Positions 45,721-56,902 of a stretch of 64,000 nucleotides of DNA are shown one piece after another; the first letter of the stretch is position 1, and every line of letters begins with the position of its first letter. Origin of the DNA: Musa acuminata AAA Group. Lineage: Eukaryota > Streptophyta > Magnoliopsida > Zingiberales > Musaceae. The stretch spans positions 17,161,001 to 17,225,000 of the forward strand of contig NC_088356.1 in the NCBI RefSeq assembly GCF_036884655.1, given 5' to 3'. The position numbers were made by a program, and so were the translations under genes. The notes below the pieces were generated by a model. The model was not told the origin of the DNA and made no database searches. It saw only the letters and a program-made list of their open reading frames with translations.

Positions 45721-46801
45721 TGTTGGAGAGGGAGAGAAGACTTCGAATCCTAATCGTTGGAGAGGGAGAGGAGACTTCTGAACCAAAAGAGAAATCACAT
45801 AGATCAACAATAAAAAAGAATATACCATAAATCCGATACAAGATTAATGTGGTTTGTCACTTCTTATCTATGTTTATAGAGAAAATCAAATTAGTCACTA
45901 TATGAGATCAATTATAAAACTCTTGAGTTAATTTAACTCAAACATAAATCCCTTAGACATCCTCTCACATAAACTATAAAAAATTTCTCACACCTTTTCT
46001 CCCACCCTGTGTAGATACCCTAAAAAGAAATCAGGTGCACTCAAGGTATTTTCTCACATCTTGTTCCTTACCAAAATCTAGAGACAATGGGTATTTGTAA
46101 AATAACCAAACATTAATTTTCATGGTATCTTCCTTTGCAAGAATTCCTTATCCTCCTATGACACTAAGTTCCAAGAATCCAAAAATACTTGTCAGTCTCA
46201 TCAATAATTACTAAGATCAACTTCAGAAAAAGATGTTCTCAACAAGTGAAAATGGAGATTTGATAATAGTTGGAAGATTTTGAATGCTTTAAACCGTTAT
46301 GTATTTGACATCAGCTCATTGTTTTTAGAGATACACATCTCTAGCATGTATCCATAAAGATGACTGTAATAATTTTTTTCATATTAGATTCTATTTGTTG
46401 TTAGCTTTCTATTGTATTGTGTATTTTGGTGCTGAAGTTTCTCGTAATAGATAACTTGTGATGTAAAAACTTATACAAAGAGAATTGGCATCAAAGTGTC
46501 TTCATCCCAAAACCAATTTCCCACATGATCTCAGAGCTTGATTAGACAGAAATCTAATGACTACACCTCCAGTTAGCCCTTCTTTAAACTTCTTCAAGCC
46601 AACTTCAAATGGAAGTCCAATTCCTCTTTCCACTATCTTAATGCACTCCAGTTTCCACTGTGATAAACTTTGCCATCAAACTGGACATTCTATTTTTCTG
46701 CTTGGAAATCGCAAATTCTGCCACTGTGATAACCAAGCTCAAGCACCACTCTATAGCCCGAGTCTGTTCAGGTACCTAATACACAATTTTCAACTTTACG
46801 C
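45721..46801. other. Unclassified, possibly decayed LTR sequence
   Basis: TGTTGGAGAGGGAGAG at 45721 is repeated at about 45758, and phrases such as CCGATACAAGATTAATGTGG resemble copia LTRs in minus orientation. Near 46525-46545, TTTCCCACATGATCTCAGAGC looks like an LTR end plus a tRNA-Met primer site in plus orientation. A frame from 46557 (MTTPPVSPSLNFF) has no domain I recognise. No second LTR copy confirms this. Confidence 0.3.
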
Positions 46802-48373
46802 AGGTCTGATAGAGTATCTCATCCTCCTGAGAGATATGTGGGACATATTAGAGGAGAGGATGTTGAGGATATTGATCCTCAGACCTACGAGGAGGCTATT
46901 ATGAGTATAGACTCCGGGAAGTGGCAAGAAGCCATGAATTCTGAGATGGATTCTATGTACTCCAATAAGGTTTGGAACCTAGTTGATGCGCTCGAAGGTA
47001 TTGTACCCAACGATTGCAAGTGGATCTTTAAGAAAAAGATCGGAGTAGATGGAAAGGTAGAAACCTATAAAGCAAGGCTAGTGGCTAAGGGGTATCGTCA
47101 AAGGCAAGGTGTTGACTACGACGAAACCTTCTCACCCGTAGCAATGCTAAAATCCATCAGAATTCTATTGGCTATTGCAGCACACTATGATTATGAGATC
47201 TGGCATATGGATGTGAAAATCGCATTCCTCAACGGGAACCTCGAGGAGGAGGTGTATATGATGCAACCTGAGGGATTCGTGTCCAAGAACTACCCAGATA
47301 AGGTGTGTAGGTTGCTTAGATCCATTTATGGACTAAAGTAAGCTTCCCGAAGTTGGAACATAAGATTTGATGAGGCAATCAGATCTTATGACTTCGTTAA
47401 GAACGAAGATTAGCCTTGTGTGTACAGGAAGGTAAGTGGGAGCGCTATCACCTTTTTGGTGTTATATGTGGATGACATCCTCATCATTGGGAATGACGTA
47501 GGAATGCTATCCACAGTAAAGACTTGGTTATTTAGACACTTCTCCATAAATGACTTAGGGGAAGCATCCTATATCTTGGGGATTAGAATCTATAGAGATA
47601 GATCCAAGAGGATGCTTGGCTTGTCCCAGTCCAAGTACATAGAAACCATTGTCAAAAGTTTTGGCATGGAATATTCCAAAAGAAAGGGCGAACATGAATA
47701 TGATACCTTATGCCTCAGCAATAGGGTCTATCATGTATGTCATGCTATGTACTAGGCCTGATATAGCGCATGCTCTGAGTGTCACGAGCAGGTATCAGGC
47801 GGATCCATGCTTGGAGCACTGGAAAGCAGTAAAGTGTATCCTTAAGTACTTAAGAAGGACTAAGGATCTTTTACTATGGAGGTAATAGCCTTAAGGTTGA
47901 AGGCTACACTGACTCAAGTTTTCAGTCTGATGTCGATGATAGCAAGTCGAATTCAAAGTATGTGTACACCTTGAATGGAGGAGCAGTATGTTGGAAGAGT
48001 TCCAAGAAAGATACCATTGCTGACTCGACCACAGAGGCGGAGTACATTGCTGCATTAGATGTAGCAAAGGAGGGAGTCTGGTTGAAGATGTTCATCACAG
48101 ATTTGAGAGTCGTTCCGGATAGCGAGAAGTCGACTTCCTTATATTGCGATAACTATGGGGCGATTACTCAAATAAGGGAACCCGGGTCTCATCAGAAGTG
48201 TTCTGAGGAGGTTCCAGCTTATCAGAGAGATCGTAACCCGAGGAGATGTAGTAGTGGAAATAGTTCCATCCGAAGATAACATTGCAGATCCACTGACAAA
48301 GCCGTTGTCTCAGATTGTCTTTGAGCGTCACAGGGATCTGATGGGGATCAGACACATAGGTGATTGGCTTTAG
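46802..48373 (+). pseudogene. Copia RT / RNase H remnant
   Basis: The text starts RSDRVSHPPERY, the integrase-RT linker. RT follows: WIFKKKIGVDGKVETYKARL, DYDETFSPVAMLKSIR, DVKIAFLNGNLEEEVYM, then the catalytic box YVDDILIIGND. There are stops after YGLK (47339) and in NED*PC (47411). A deletion with frameshift at about 47680-47700 removes roughly 25-30 residues before IPYASAIGSIMYVMLC. RNase H is at 47880-48373 (SLKVEGYTDSSFQSD, DSTTEAEYIAAL, YCDNYGAI, then a further frameshift, with EDNIADPLTKPL near 48270-48305). The end GIRHIGDWL-stop is the usual terminus of this lineage. Non-functional. Confidence 0.9.
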
Positions 48374-48387
48374 GTCAAGTGGGAGAT

Positions 48388-49882
48388 TGCTAGTCATAGG
48401 TGCCCAGCAAGCCAATCACGTGAGTGATGACACGTGTGACTTGATACAGAATCTTTTTTGCTTATTATATTTTGGCGTATATCACTTTATAACTATTGCA
48501 TATGTGCATATATATATTGTGATGTCCTTGGATTTGTGCAATGGGAATCGGATCGTGATGAGATCACGATAATGAGATCGATTCACCTTTAAACACATAT
48601 CCTAAATAATCTCGGTCATAGGTTACTCGAGAGGGACATCGTGATAACCGGATAGACTGGTGTGCTGTATACCCGTCCATATGATGGATGCAGCTAGTCT
48701 CATAGCTGCTCGTGTAGGGACACTAGGGATACAGTACAGGTGCTCATTGGAGAATGAGTTCACTGATTGATCCGCTTACGGAATGCTGGATGGTTGATGA
48801 TGCCTTATTGTCAGACAGGGATTTTGTAGTCCTAGTGGTGTATCTGATCCTTAGACTTGAGACACCAAGGATGTCCTGTATGAGTGCTCCACTCTTTGAT
48901 ACCAGACTTGAAGGTTTGGCTGTCCCAGATCTAGTACAGCTGGTCATTGGGAGTGGTAGTCGACCTTACGAGGGCTATTGAGTGTCGATAGAGGATCATC
49001 CACTCTCGGCGTCATGAGAGGAATATCCCATGTGTTCTTGCTCAGAAAAATCCCTAGCCAGGGTCATTCGGGTTGAGAGAGAAAGAGTTCTCCGAGGGAA
49101 TCTGATTAGAGCGAGACTCGAGTAGAAACCGTATGGGTCTGACAACACCATGCTCGATATACAGTCTCTGGGATATTAGATGGATGAGGGACTATAGATA
49201 CACGGTAATTGAGGACAGACAGGTCCAATGGATTGGATTCCCCTGTATCATCTGGGGACTACGGCGTAGTGGCCTAGTACTTCCGTAGTCGATGAGTCAA
49301 GTGAATTATTACAGAGATAATAATTCACTGAGTTAGAAGGAGTTCTGACATGTATGACTCACGGCCAGCTCAATATTGGGCCTAGAGGGTCACACACATA
49401 TGGTAGGCATTGCGATGAGTAGAGGTTCAGATATGAGATATCCGACGAAGCCCTTGTCTTATTGGATGTAGATCCAATACCCACTATGGGAGGACCCATT
49501 AGGGTTTGACAGGGGACCTCTATAAATAGGAGGGATTCAGAGCCTCATAGGCTAGAGCCTTTGCTTTCCTTTCCTATTCTCCTCTTCCTCTCCACCTCAG
49601 AGCAGGCCTGGAGTTTTGAGGAGCGTCGTCGCAACCCTGCTGTGTGGATCACCGCTAGAGAGGAGGACGCTTGACCTCCTTTACCCTCTCCTAAGGATCT
49701 GTAAGGAAACAGGGATATACGATCTCCCTAGGTAACACAATCTACTCTATACGCAGTTTCATGTTTCGCGGATTTTTGCGCACCAATCTTCGCACGACGA
49801 CGAACATCTTTTTGGGAATCGGGGATTTTGTTTTCTTGTTCTTCCGCTGTGCATGTGATGTCGCCCCCATGATTTCCCAACA
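48388..49882 (+). repeat. 3' LTR of the truncated copia element (1.5 kb)
   Basis: TGCTAGTCATAGG...GATTTCCCAACA. A promoter-like CTATAAATAGGAGG is near 49520. It serves as the reference copy for the family. Confidence 0.92.
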
Positions 49883-49888
49883 GGAGGT

Positions 49889-50468
49889 TGTTGGGCTGAT
49901 AGCTCATATTCAGCCTAAGGTGGGTTTTATCAGCCCACAGCTCACCCCCTCTTAACCTAACCCTAATTTATATTAGGAGGGCATAGTGGCTATAAAAAGT
50001 GATAGAAAAAGGCAACAATGAGACAGTTTTTGGTAGCCACAGAATTTTAAAGAAAATGAGGAGAACAAGGTAGAAAAGGAAGAGAAAGAAAGGGAAAAAG
50101 ATAAGGACAACACAGAGAAACTATTCTCAATCATCTAGCAATGCTTTCATCTCATGTTAGATCAGATCTATAGTAGATTCTTACTGTGATTACTTGATAT
50201 TATGCACAGTAACGTGATCCTTGTATCCCAATTATTCTCTTGTGATTGTTGCTAGGGTTTTGGGCAAGAGATTGAGATTTGTATATTCATTATTTTTATA
50301 GTGGATTATCTCTAGTTTGCCCCGTGATTTTTATCTTTCACATTGAAGGGGTTTTCCACGTATATCTAAGTGTTTTATTTAATTGTGATTCCATTTAATT
50401 CTGCTGCGTGTTATAGCATGCTAGTATTTGTTCATATACAAAAGTTTATTTCTCTTTATATCCTTTCA
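49889..50468 (+). repeat. Solo LTR of the 8013-10590 copia family
   Basis: TGTTGGGCTGATAGC...TATATCCTTTCA, 580 bp, sharing GTTAGATCAGATC, ATAGTGGATTATCT and TTCTTTATATCC with 10076-10590 (inverted). Its flanks (GAGGT / CAAAG) do not match. It lies six bases from the end of another family's LTR. Confidence 0.85.
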
Positions 50469-50777
50469 CAAAGATCTTTAGAAAGTTAAACTTACAATTA
50501 ATCCCACTTGAAATGCTTCATCTATCCTCCCGAAGATACGTTTGTTTGGTTTTAAGCTTTGATTTAATTAGGAAGAGTACATTCTGCCAGTGTGCCTTAC
50601 TTTAATGATTTATATCTTCGAGTCGGACATTGGACTGAACTAACCTAACCACTAACGAGTACATTGAACTAATCGTACGGGCGAAAGCTGTCACAACAAC
50701 ACAATTATCGAGTGCACTTTTATCATTAAGTTAATATATATAGTTTGGGTCTCTTAGAGAAAAATCTATCAATTATA
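50469..50777. other. Spacer between two solo LTRs
   Basis: About 300 bp of unclassified AT-rich sequence; no gene. Confidence 0.5.
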
Positions 50778-51322
50778 TGTTAATTTTTATGACCCTTTAT
50801 TATTATATATGATATATATAATATAACTAATTAGATTCTGATAAAATATTTTGGTCAATAAAAAAGAAGTCCACTTAAAGTAGGATTCCTTAAGAGATAA
50901 CATAGACAAGACCTCTAGGGACTGAAGATAATAAGAAGTGAACATCTCACAGAGATTATAGTTTATAGTTGAGGGATTACGGTCTTTCCCCCAACTCTTC
51001 TACTTAAACCATTAATCTAGGTGGTCTTGTGAAAGGATAGGAAGAGAGGAGAAAGATCTAGTTCTTCTTTGCAAATTGACAGTGATATTGGATTAAAGAC
51101 AGTGCCTTTGCAAATCAAATAGAGATCTCGATCTAGTTTCTCTTTGTAGATTGACAGCGATCTTAGATTAAAGACGGTGTCTTTGTAGATCAAACAGAGA
51201 TCTCTTTTCAGATAACATCAAAAGATATGCATCGTTAAATTACATCTAAATATTTGATTTCAATCATAACATAAAAGATTGTTTCCGTATTTAATTCAGT
51301 ATATTACAATTTTATGCTTACA
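50778..51322 (+). repeat. Solo LTR of the 845-7670 copia family
   Basis: TGTTAATTTTTATGACCC...TTTTATGCTTACA, 545 bp. It shares CTAGGTGGTCTTGTGAAAGG with 7074-7670 (inverted). Flanks TTATA and ATATA differ at one base, consistent with an old target duplication. A 60-bp-scale internal duplication (TTGCAAATTGACAG.. / TTGTAGATTGACAG..) occurs at 51080-51210. Confidence 0.8.
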
Positions 51323-52727
51323 ATATATAATAATACACTAACATATCTCAATCATCAACTATTTAACAATCTTGTTGTTTTCTAATATATTATTTGAAGG
51401 TGGATTTAGATGTTACTTAAGTTTCAAAACATTGGAGCTAATTAAATGGAACAAGTTTGTGTTGTTGAATGGTGCTACCATCGCGTAGCTTCTCATCTCA
51501 GTATGAATGTTTTAATCTTTGAGAACAACCATCTCGTCTCACAGGGCCTCGTTGAGGAGACGAACACACCCGCCGGCGTACCGTCACAGTACTTAAAATG
51601 AATTGATTTAACTTTCTTTATTCTCCATCCCCAAGCCAGGTAAACGATAAGTTTCGTTCGACGAATAAGGCGGCTTGTAATTTCCATATGAGACGACTCT
51701 CGTATGGAAATTACAGAAGAATGGCCCGACGGTGGTTGAGGACTTGTTGTCTTGTCCGTTCGATTCCATCACCACTCGTGATTAACCTGCGAAAGTTGTA
51801 TATTTATCCTCATTGATAATCGTATCCTTTTTAAATGTAAAATTAACAATTGAGCAATGGTAAATTACTTTTATCCTTTTTAGACAGGCATCAATCGACC
51901 ATACGATGTTAGTAGATTGAGGGAATGATTTACTGTGGAATAATTTTGGAAATTTGGATATGGACAAGGATGCAAATTTATGTAAGCGTCTGCGACAGTC
52001 ACTCTATTTAACATATATAAATATGAATATGAATATGATTCAAGGACAGTCACTCTATTTAACATATATAAATATATAATGCATATATTAATGATACAAT
52101 ACGGATAGATATTCGCTCTTGCCTTAAGCCAGTATAAATTTTCTCTTACCACTAGTCTACTGCTATCGATCATTCTATCTTCCTATTAAAAAAAACCAAT
52201 AATAATAAATTTAAAATTTATTATTAAAAATAAATATGCAAAACGTTAAAGTGATTGTGACTTAGACTCTTCTTGGCTAACTCAGACAATTCTATTATGG
52301 ATTTCACACTATATCAATAAATATTTTACTTATAATTAACAAATTATCATAATTTATGTATCGATCCTCTATTATTTATTAATCTACACTGAAACGTATC
52401 CTATGATACCTTAAATAGACTCTTAATTATGGTCTTATCATTTAAAAATATTCATCGCTTCATCTTCGTTACTTTTGTTGAATGAACAAGTAACAATAAC
52501 AATATAATATTCATATTAACATATATTATCTTTCTTGTAGTAATATCTATCAGTTGAAACTCTAAGAAATAAAAAATAATTACACAATCTATCACGAAAG
52601 TTGAGTATTTTGTCATTGTCGCTACATCGTAGAACTCAATTTGATCATCAACTTGTTTTGTGAATTTTGTATCATCTCTTAATATACCCCAACGATCCAC
52701 TATGATGATGTCGGTGTTATCTACCTA
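51323..52727. other. Intergenic stretch with a hairpin and a small tandem repeat
   Basis: No gene recognised. 51480-51780 is less AT-rich and looks single-copy; its minus frame (51493-51687) has no known domain. A direct duplication of about 30 bp (CAGTCACTCTATTTAACATA...) lies at 51990-52070. A minus frame at 52452-52700 (MDRWGILRDDTKFTKQ) looks protein-like but I cannot assign it. Confidence 0.4.
51676..51715. other. Perfect-looking hairpin, 17-bp stem and 6-nt loop
   Basis: TGTAATTTCCATATGAG (51676-51692) pairs with CTCGTATGGAAATTACA (51699-51715), all 17 positions pairing with one G-T wobble; the loop is ACGACT. It could be a small foldback or a structured RNA; nothing else defines it. 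Confidence 0.6.
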
Positions 52728-52732
52728 AACTC
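52728..52732. repeat. Target-site duplication AACTC, left copy
   Basis: Matches AACTC at 58967-58971. Confidence 0.92.
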
Positions 52733-53435
52733 TGTTGGGAAAAACCTGTTAAAGCGGAATATTCTTTTTCCTCTTTGTGTATCAAAATTGGTTCCTCATC
52801 AAAATACCAACTTGATATCCAAATATAAAAATCAACCAGCACAACATAAACAATAGAGCAAATAATCAATCACACAGTGAGACCAAATCTTTTTAACGTG
52901 AAATACCCAATGTGAGAAAAACCATGGGACCGTAGTCCACCTTAAACTTTCACTATCAATAATAATGATAACAGGTTTACAATCGATCTTCTCTAGAATA
53001 ACTAGAGGATCATAATAACATCAGGAACATAGATCTTGGCTCTAGCATAGCATATCTTCATCACATAACGTGAATCTCCTCGTAAGAGAATTCTAGGTCT
53101 CACAAAGTGGATATAGCAGGAAAGTACCTTAGAGAGGGTAAACTGTAGATCAACACTATTAGGATTGTAGAGTTTGCTGCAAGGATTCTTCACATAAAAT
53201 TTGGACCAAAACTGATAACGTTTGGCCACCGATCGTCAAATAGAAATCTCTCGAACCTAACTTTCTCTCTCTATTTCTCTCTCCTCTTTTCTCTGCACGC
53301 CACCGCACATGTTCACTGTGCACTCTCTTGCATGCTACACTGCACTCACACTTCACCAAACCCTATCTCTCTTAATTATTGATTTGGGCTCCAAAAGCCC
53401 AATTGTCCAAGCCCACATATGGGCTTGACCCAATA
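52733..53435 (-). repeat. 3' LTR of the 52733-58966 copia element
   Basis: The plus strand runs TGTTGGGAAAAACC...GACCCAATA; the terminal CA is now TA. The adjacent purine tract on the minus strand is GAGGGGGAGTATT. Confidence 0.93.
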
Positions 53436-53481
53436 ATACTCCCCCTCCAGCTCATATGGTGGGCTGTACCAAGCCCGCTCT

Positions 53482-54439
53482 TCACCTACATGCTTCAAGC
53501 TTCTCCTTAGGCAAAGACTTTGTCAACATATCTGATCCATTCTCATTAGTATGCACTTTTTCCAACTGTAATTCTTTCATCTCAAGCACATCACGAATCC
53601 AGTGATATCTCACATTAATATGCTTGAATCTAGAATGGTATGTTGAATTCTTGGAGAGGTGAATGACACTCTGACTGTCACAGTTAACAGTATATCCTTC
53701 CTGTTTCAAGCCCAATTCCTGTAGAAACTTTTTCATCCATAAAGCTTCCTTGCAGGCTTCAGTAATTGCTATATATTCTGCTTCTATGGTTGATAGAGCA
53801 ACACACTTCTGTAACTTAGACTGCCAAGAGATTGCTCCTCCTGTACATGTCATCAAGAATCCCGAAGTGGACTTCCTGGAATCAGTATCACCTGCCATGT
53901 CTGCATTTGTGTAACCTTCTAACACAGGTTCATCATTACTAAAACATAAACATAACCTGGAAGTACCTCTTAGATATCTTAATATCCATTTCATTGCTGC
54001 CCAATGTTCCTTTCCAGGATTTGAGAGAAATCGGCTGACAACTCCAACTGCATGAGCTATATCTGGCCTAGTACAAACCATCGCATACATCAAACTACAT
54101 ACTGCAGATGAGTAAGGCACTTTGGACATTTCTTCTTTTTCTTTCTCACTTGTAGGACATTGTTTCGACCTAAGCTTGAAATGACCTACAAGTGGGGAAC
54201 AAACTGCTTTGGCTTTACTCATGTTGAATCTTTCAAGAACCTTTTCAACGTAAGTCTCCTGAGATAGCCAAATCTTCCTTTTCTTCCTGTCACGAAGAAT
54301 CTTCATGCCAAGTATTTGTTTCACCGATCCCAAGTCTTTCATGGCAAAAGACTTACTTAGCTCTCTTTTAAGCTTTCTAATTTTTTCAACATCATAGCCA
54401 ACAATCAGTATATCATCAACATATAGTAGTAAAATAATA
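53482..54439 (-). pseudogene. Copia RT 3' part and RNase H
   Basis: Minus-strand frame of 286 codons from 54342 to 53482, preceded by YVDDILIVGYDVEKIRKLKREL (54425-54345), so the catalytic YVDD box is intact. RT thumb text LGMKILRDRKKRKIWLSQ is followed by the conserved block CTRPDIAHAVGVVSRF. RNase H follows: LEGYTNADMAGDTDSRKST (the first Asp of the family's GYxDAD box replaced by the sequence TNAD), STIEAEYIAITEACKEALWM, CDSQSVIHLSKN, SDMLTKSLP. It reads to a natural-looking end near the LTR. Its 5' half is separated by the TRIM. Confidence 0.92.
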
Positions 54440-54444
54440 AAATC
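54440..54444. repeat. TRIM target-site duplication AAATC, left copy
   Basis: Identical to 55263-55267. Confidence 0.92.
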
Positions 54445-54660
54445 TGATGAAAAGAATATAAGATAAGAACAATTACTAAAGAAACTTTATTGAAGAAGTG
54501 AAGAAGCTTTATTGAAGAAATAAAAAATGCTTCAATACATTAACACGTTCCCTCTCCTATTTATACAGATTAGGAGAATGGATTTCCCTCAACAGAATAG
54601 AGGATTTTCCTCAATAGAATAGAGATATTTCCTTAGTTGGGGAAATCTTATCTTCTATCA
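54445..54660 (-). repeat. 3' terminal repeat of the TRIM
   Basis: 216 bp, nearly identical by eye to 55044-55262. Contains TATTTATACAG (TATA-like, on the other strand CTGTATAAATA). Confidence 0.93.
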
Positions 54661-55043
54661 TGCCCCCGTAAGATGGTGCTCTTGATAAGGATACCAATCT
54701 TGGATCGATACAAAGAATGGTTTACAATCGAGAGACTTCGTGAATAGGGCAAGAGCAGATCACTGCTATTGTTGCGATTGCTATTGTTGTGAGGGCATAG
54801 GCATTCCCTTTGTTCTCCTTAAGTCCGCTCTTCTTTCTCCTTAAATCCACCGACTATTGGTAGATCAGCGAAGGCTACCGTGGTGAGGAAGATGAGGATT
54901 GGCCATGAAGCCTCTTAGGAATGTGGCTGCAGCGGCGTTGGTCGCTGGCCGAAGACAAGGGTGAAGCTTCGCTTTTCTCAACGACGTTGGTCATTGGCCA
55001 AAGGCAAGAGCGAAACTTCGCTTTTCTCACTACTCTGATACTA

Positions 55044-55262
55044 TGATGAAAAGAATAGAAGATAAGAACAATTACTGAAGAAACTTTATTGAAGAAGTGA
55101 AAAGCTTTATTGAAGAAATAAAAAATGCTTCAATACATTAACATGTTCCCTCTCCTATTTATACAGATTAGGAGAATGGATTTCCCTCAACAGAATAGAG
55201 GATTTTCCTCAATAGAATAGAGATATTTCCTCATATAGTTGGGGAAATCTTATCTTCTATCA
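55044..55262 (-). repeat. 5' terminal repeat of the TRIM
   Basis: 219 bp; differs from the other copy by a few substitutions and two small indels. Confidence 0.93.
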
Positions 55263-55267
55263 AAATC
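55263..55267. repeat. TRIM target-site duplication AAATC, right copy
   Basis: Identical to 54440-54444. Confidence 0.92.
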
Positions 55268-55858
55268 ATCATCTGAAAATTTCTTCATAAACATACAATG
55301 ATCAGATGTGGTTCTATCATACCCTTGACTCATCATAAAGGAATCAAACTTCTTATATCAGTGTCTAGGTGCCTGTTTGAGTCCATATAAGCTTTTTCTA
55401 AGTTTACACACCATATTTTCTTTTCCCTTGACTTTGAAACCTTCTGGTTGCTCCATGTAAATTTCTTCTTCTAAGTCACCATGAAGAAATGATGTTTTTA
55501 CATCAAGTTGTTTAACTTCTAAATTCAAGCGAGCAGCTAAACCAAGAACAACTCGGATAGAGGACATTTTCACAATTGGAGAAAATATTTTTTCAAAGTC
55601 AATACATTTCTTCTGATTGAATCCTTTCACAACTAGTCGTGCCTTGTATCTTTGTTGTGAGCTATTATTTTCAATCTTCAATTTATAAACCCACTTATTC
55701 TTGAGAGCTTTCTTCTCTTTAGGTAATTTTACCAAGTCATAAGTGTGGTTCTCAAGCAAGGATCTCATCTCTTCTTGCATGGCTTTAACCCACTCATTCT
55801 TATTCTCATGTAGAATAGCTTCTTGGTAAGTTTCTGGCTCTCCCCCGTCAGTAAGCAT
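55268..55858 (-). pseudogene. Copia RT 5' part
   Basis: Minus-strand frame from 55858 to 55358: EPETYQEAILHENKNEWVKA, LKNKWVYKLKIEN, FEKIFSPIVKMSSIRVVLG, then DVKTSFLHGDLEEEIYMEQ and YGLKQAPRH, the palm-domain blocks of copia RT. A stop after APRH (55355-55357) is followed by more RT text up to the TRIM (FMSQGYDRTTSD.., MFMKKFSDDDF). Together with 53482-54439 it would give RT-RNase H. Confidence 0.9.
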
Positions 55859-55915
55859 AACATACTCATGTGGAGGATATCTGGTAGATGGTTGTCGCTC
55901 TCTAGTGGATCTTCT

Positions 55916-56902
55916 TCATGGAATCTCAACTAGTGGTGGAGGTGCTTGTTCAGTTGGTTCAGCATCATCAACTGTAGGTGTATCATCACTGGTATTCTCA
56001 CCACAATCTTCTTGTTCATCTCCCCCATGATCATCATAAACTACGAGTGAAGGAACTGGACCTAAACTCCAAGGAATATAAACAGAGGTTTCTGGCTTCT
56101 CAATATTATCACCATTATCAAACAATTGGTCTTCAAGAAACACAACATCTCTGCTTCTAATAATCTTCTTGTTCACTGGATCCCATAATTTGTACCCAAA
56201 CTCTTCATGATCATATCTCAAGAAGATACATGCTTTTACTTTACTATCAAGCTTGGACCTCTCATCTTTGGGAATATGAACAAATGCTTTACACCTAAAG
56301 ACTCTTAAGTGATTATAAGATATATCTTTTCCTCTCCATTCTCTCTCTGGAACATCACCTTTCAAAGGAACTGATGGAGAAAGATTTATCAGATCAACTG
56401 TAGTTCTCATAGCCTCCCCCCAAAATGACTTTGGTAACTTGGCATGGGAAAGCATACACCTAATCCTTTCTTCAATGGTTCTGTTTATCCTTTCTACCAC
56501 ACCGTTCTGTTGAGGAGTTTTAGGAACTGTTTTCTCAAGCCTGATACCATGGAACCTGCAATAATTCTCAAAAGGACCCTTGTACTCGCCACCGTTATCT
56601 GATCGAATACACTTTAGTTTTCTACCAGTTTCTCTTTCAACACTGACATTAAACTCCTTGAAAACATCGAGTACCTGGTCTTTAGATTTCAAAGCAAAAA
56701 CCCACACTTTTCTAGAATAGTCATCAATAAAAGTAACAAAATAAAGAGCACCTCCAAGAGTTCTAGTTTGCGTAGTACAAACATCAGTATGAACTAAATC
56801 AATAACATCTGATCTTCTAGATGATGGATATGTCTGAAATGCAACTCTATGTGTTTTTCCAACTAAGCAATGATCACAAGATTTAAGATATGTACCTTGC
56901 AA
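55916..56902 (-). pseudogene. Copia integrase (long open segment)
   Basis: 328-codon minus-strand frame. The zinc region end CDHCLVGKTHRVAF is followed by the catalytic core: DLVHTDVC with FIDDYSRKVWVF (first Asp region), IRSDNGGEYKGPFENYC (second Asp), TPQQNGVVERINRTIEERIR (Glu). After the core come YNHLRVFRCKAFVHIPKDERSK and the acidic, low-complexity linker to RT (DDHGGDEQEDCGEN). Integrase inserts element DNA into the host chromosome. All three catalytic positions survive, but the upstream zinc region and protease are in another frame, so no full polyprotein is made. Confidence 0.92.

Larger units (their letters stand above)
46802..49882 (+). mobile_element. 5'-truncated Ty1/copia element (RT, RNase H, 3' LTR only)
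   Basis: RT/RNase H text starts abruptly at 46802 and runs to 48373, followed by the purine tract AAGTGGGAGA and a 1495-bp LTR (48388-49882). 5' LTR, gag, protease and integrase are absent. The LTR family is shared with the solo LTR at 21674-23273 and the fragment at 12416-13180. Confidence 0.88.
54445..55262 (-). mobile_element. TRIM (terminal-repeat retrotransposon in miniature)
   Basis: 818 bp in all: terminal repeats of 216 bp (54445-54660) and 219 bp (55044-55262), an interior of only 383 bp, and AAATC on both sides. On the minus strand a primer site-like TAGTATCAGAGTAG follows the 5' repeat and a purine tract ACGGGGGCA precedes the 3' repeat. Repeats run TGATGAAAAG...CTTCTATCA. The interior has no open frame of note, so it must depend on proteins of other elements. 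It interrupts the host copia's RT just upstream of the catalytic YVDD. Confidence 0.95.

Noticed and set aside
52452..52700. Minus-strand frame MDRWGILRDDTKFTKQ..., protein-like
   Set aside because: I could not tie it to any family; a stop lies just upstream and the rest is AT-rich. Mentioned only within the spacer entry.
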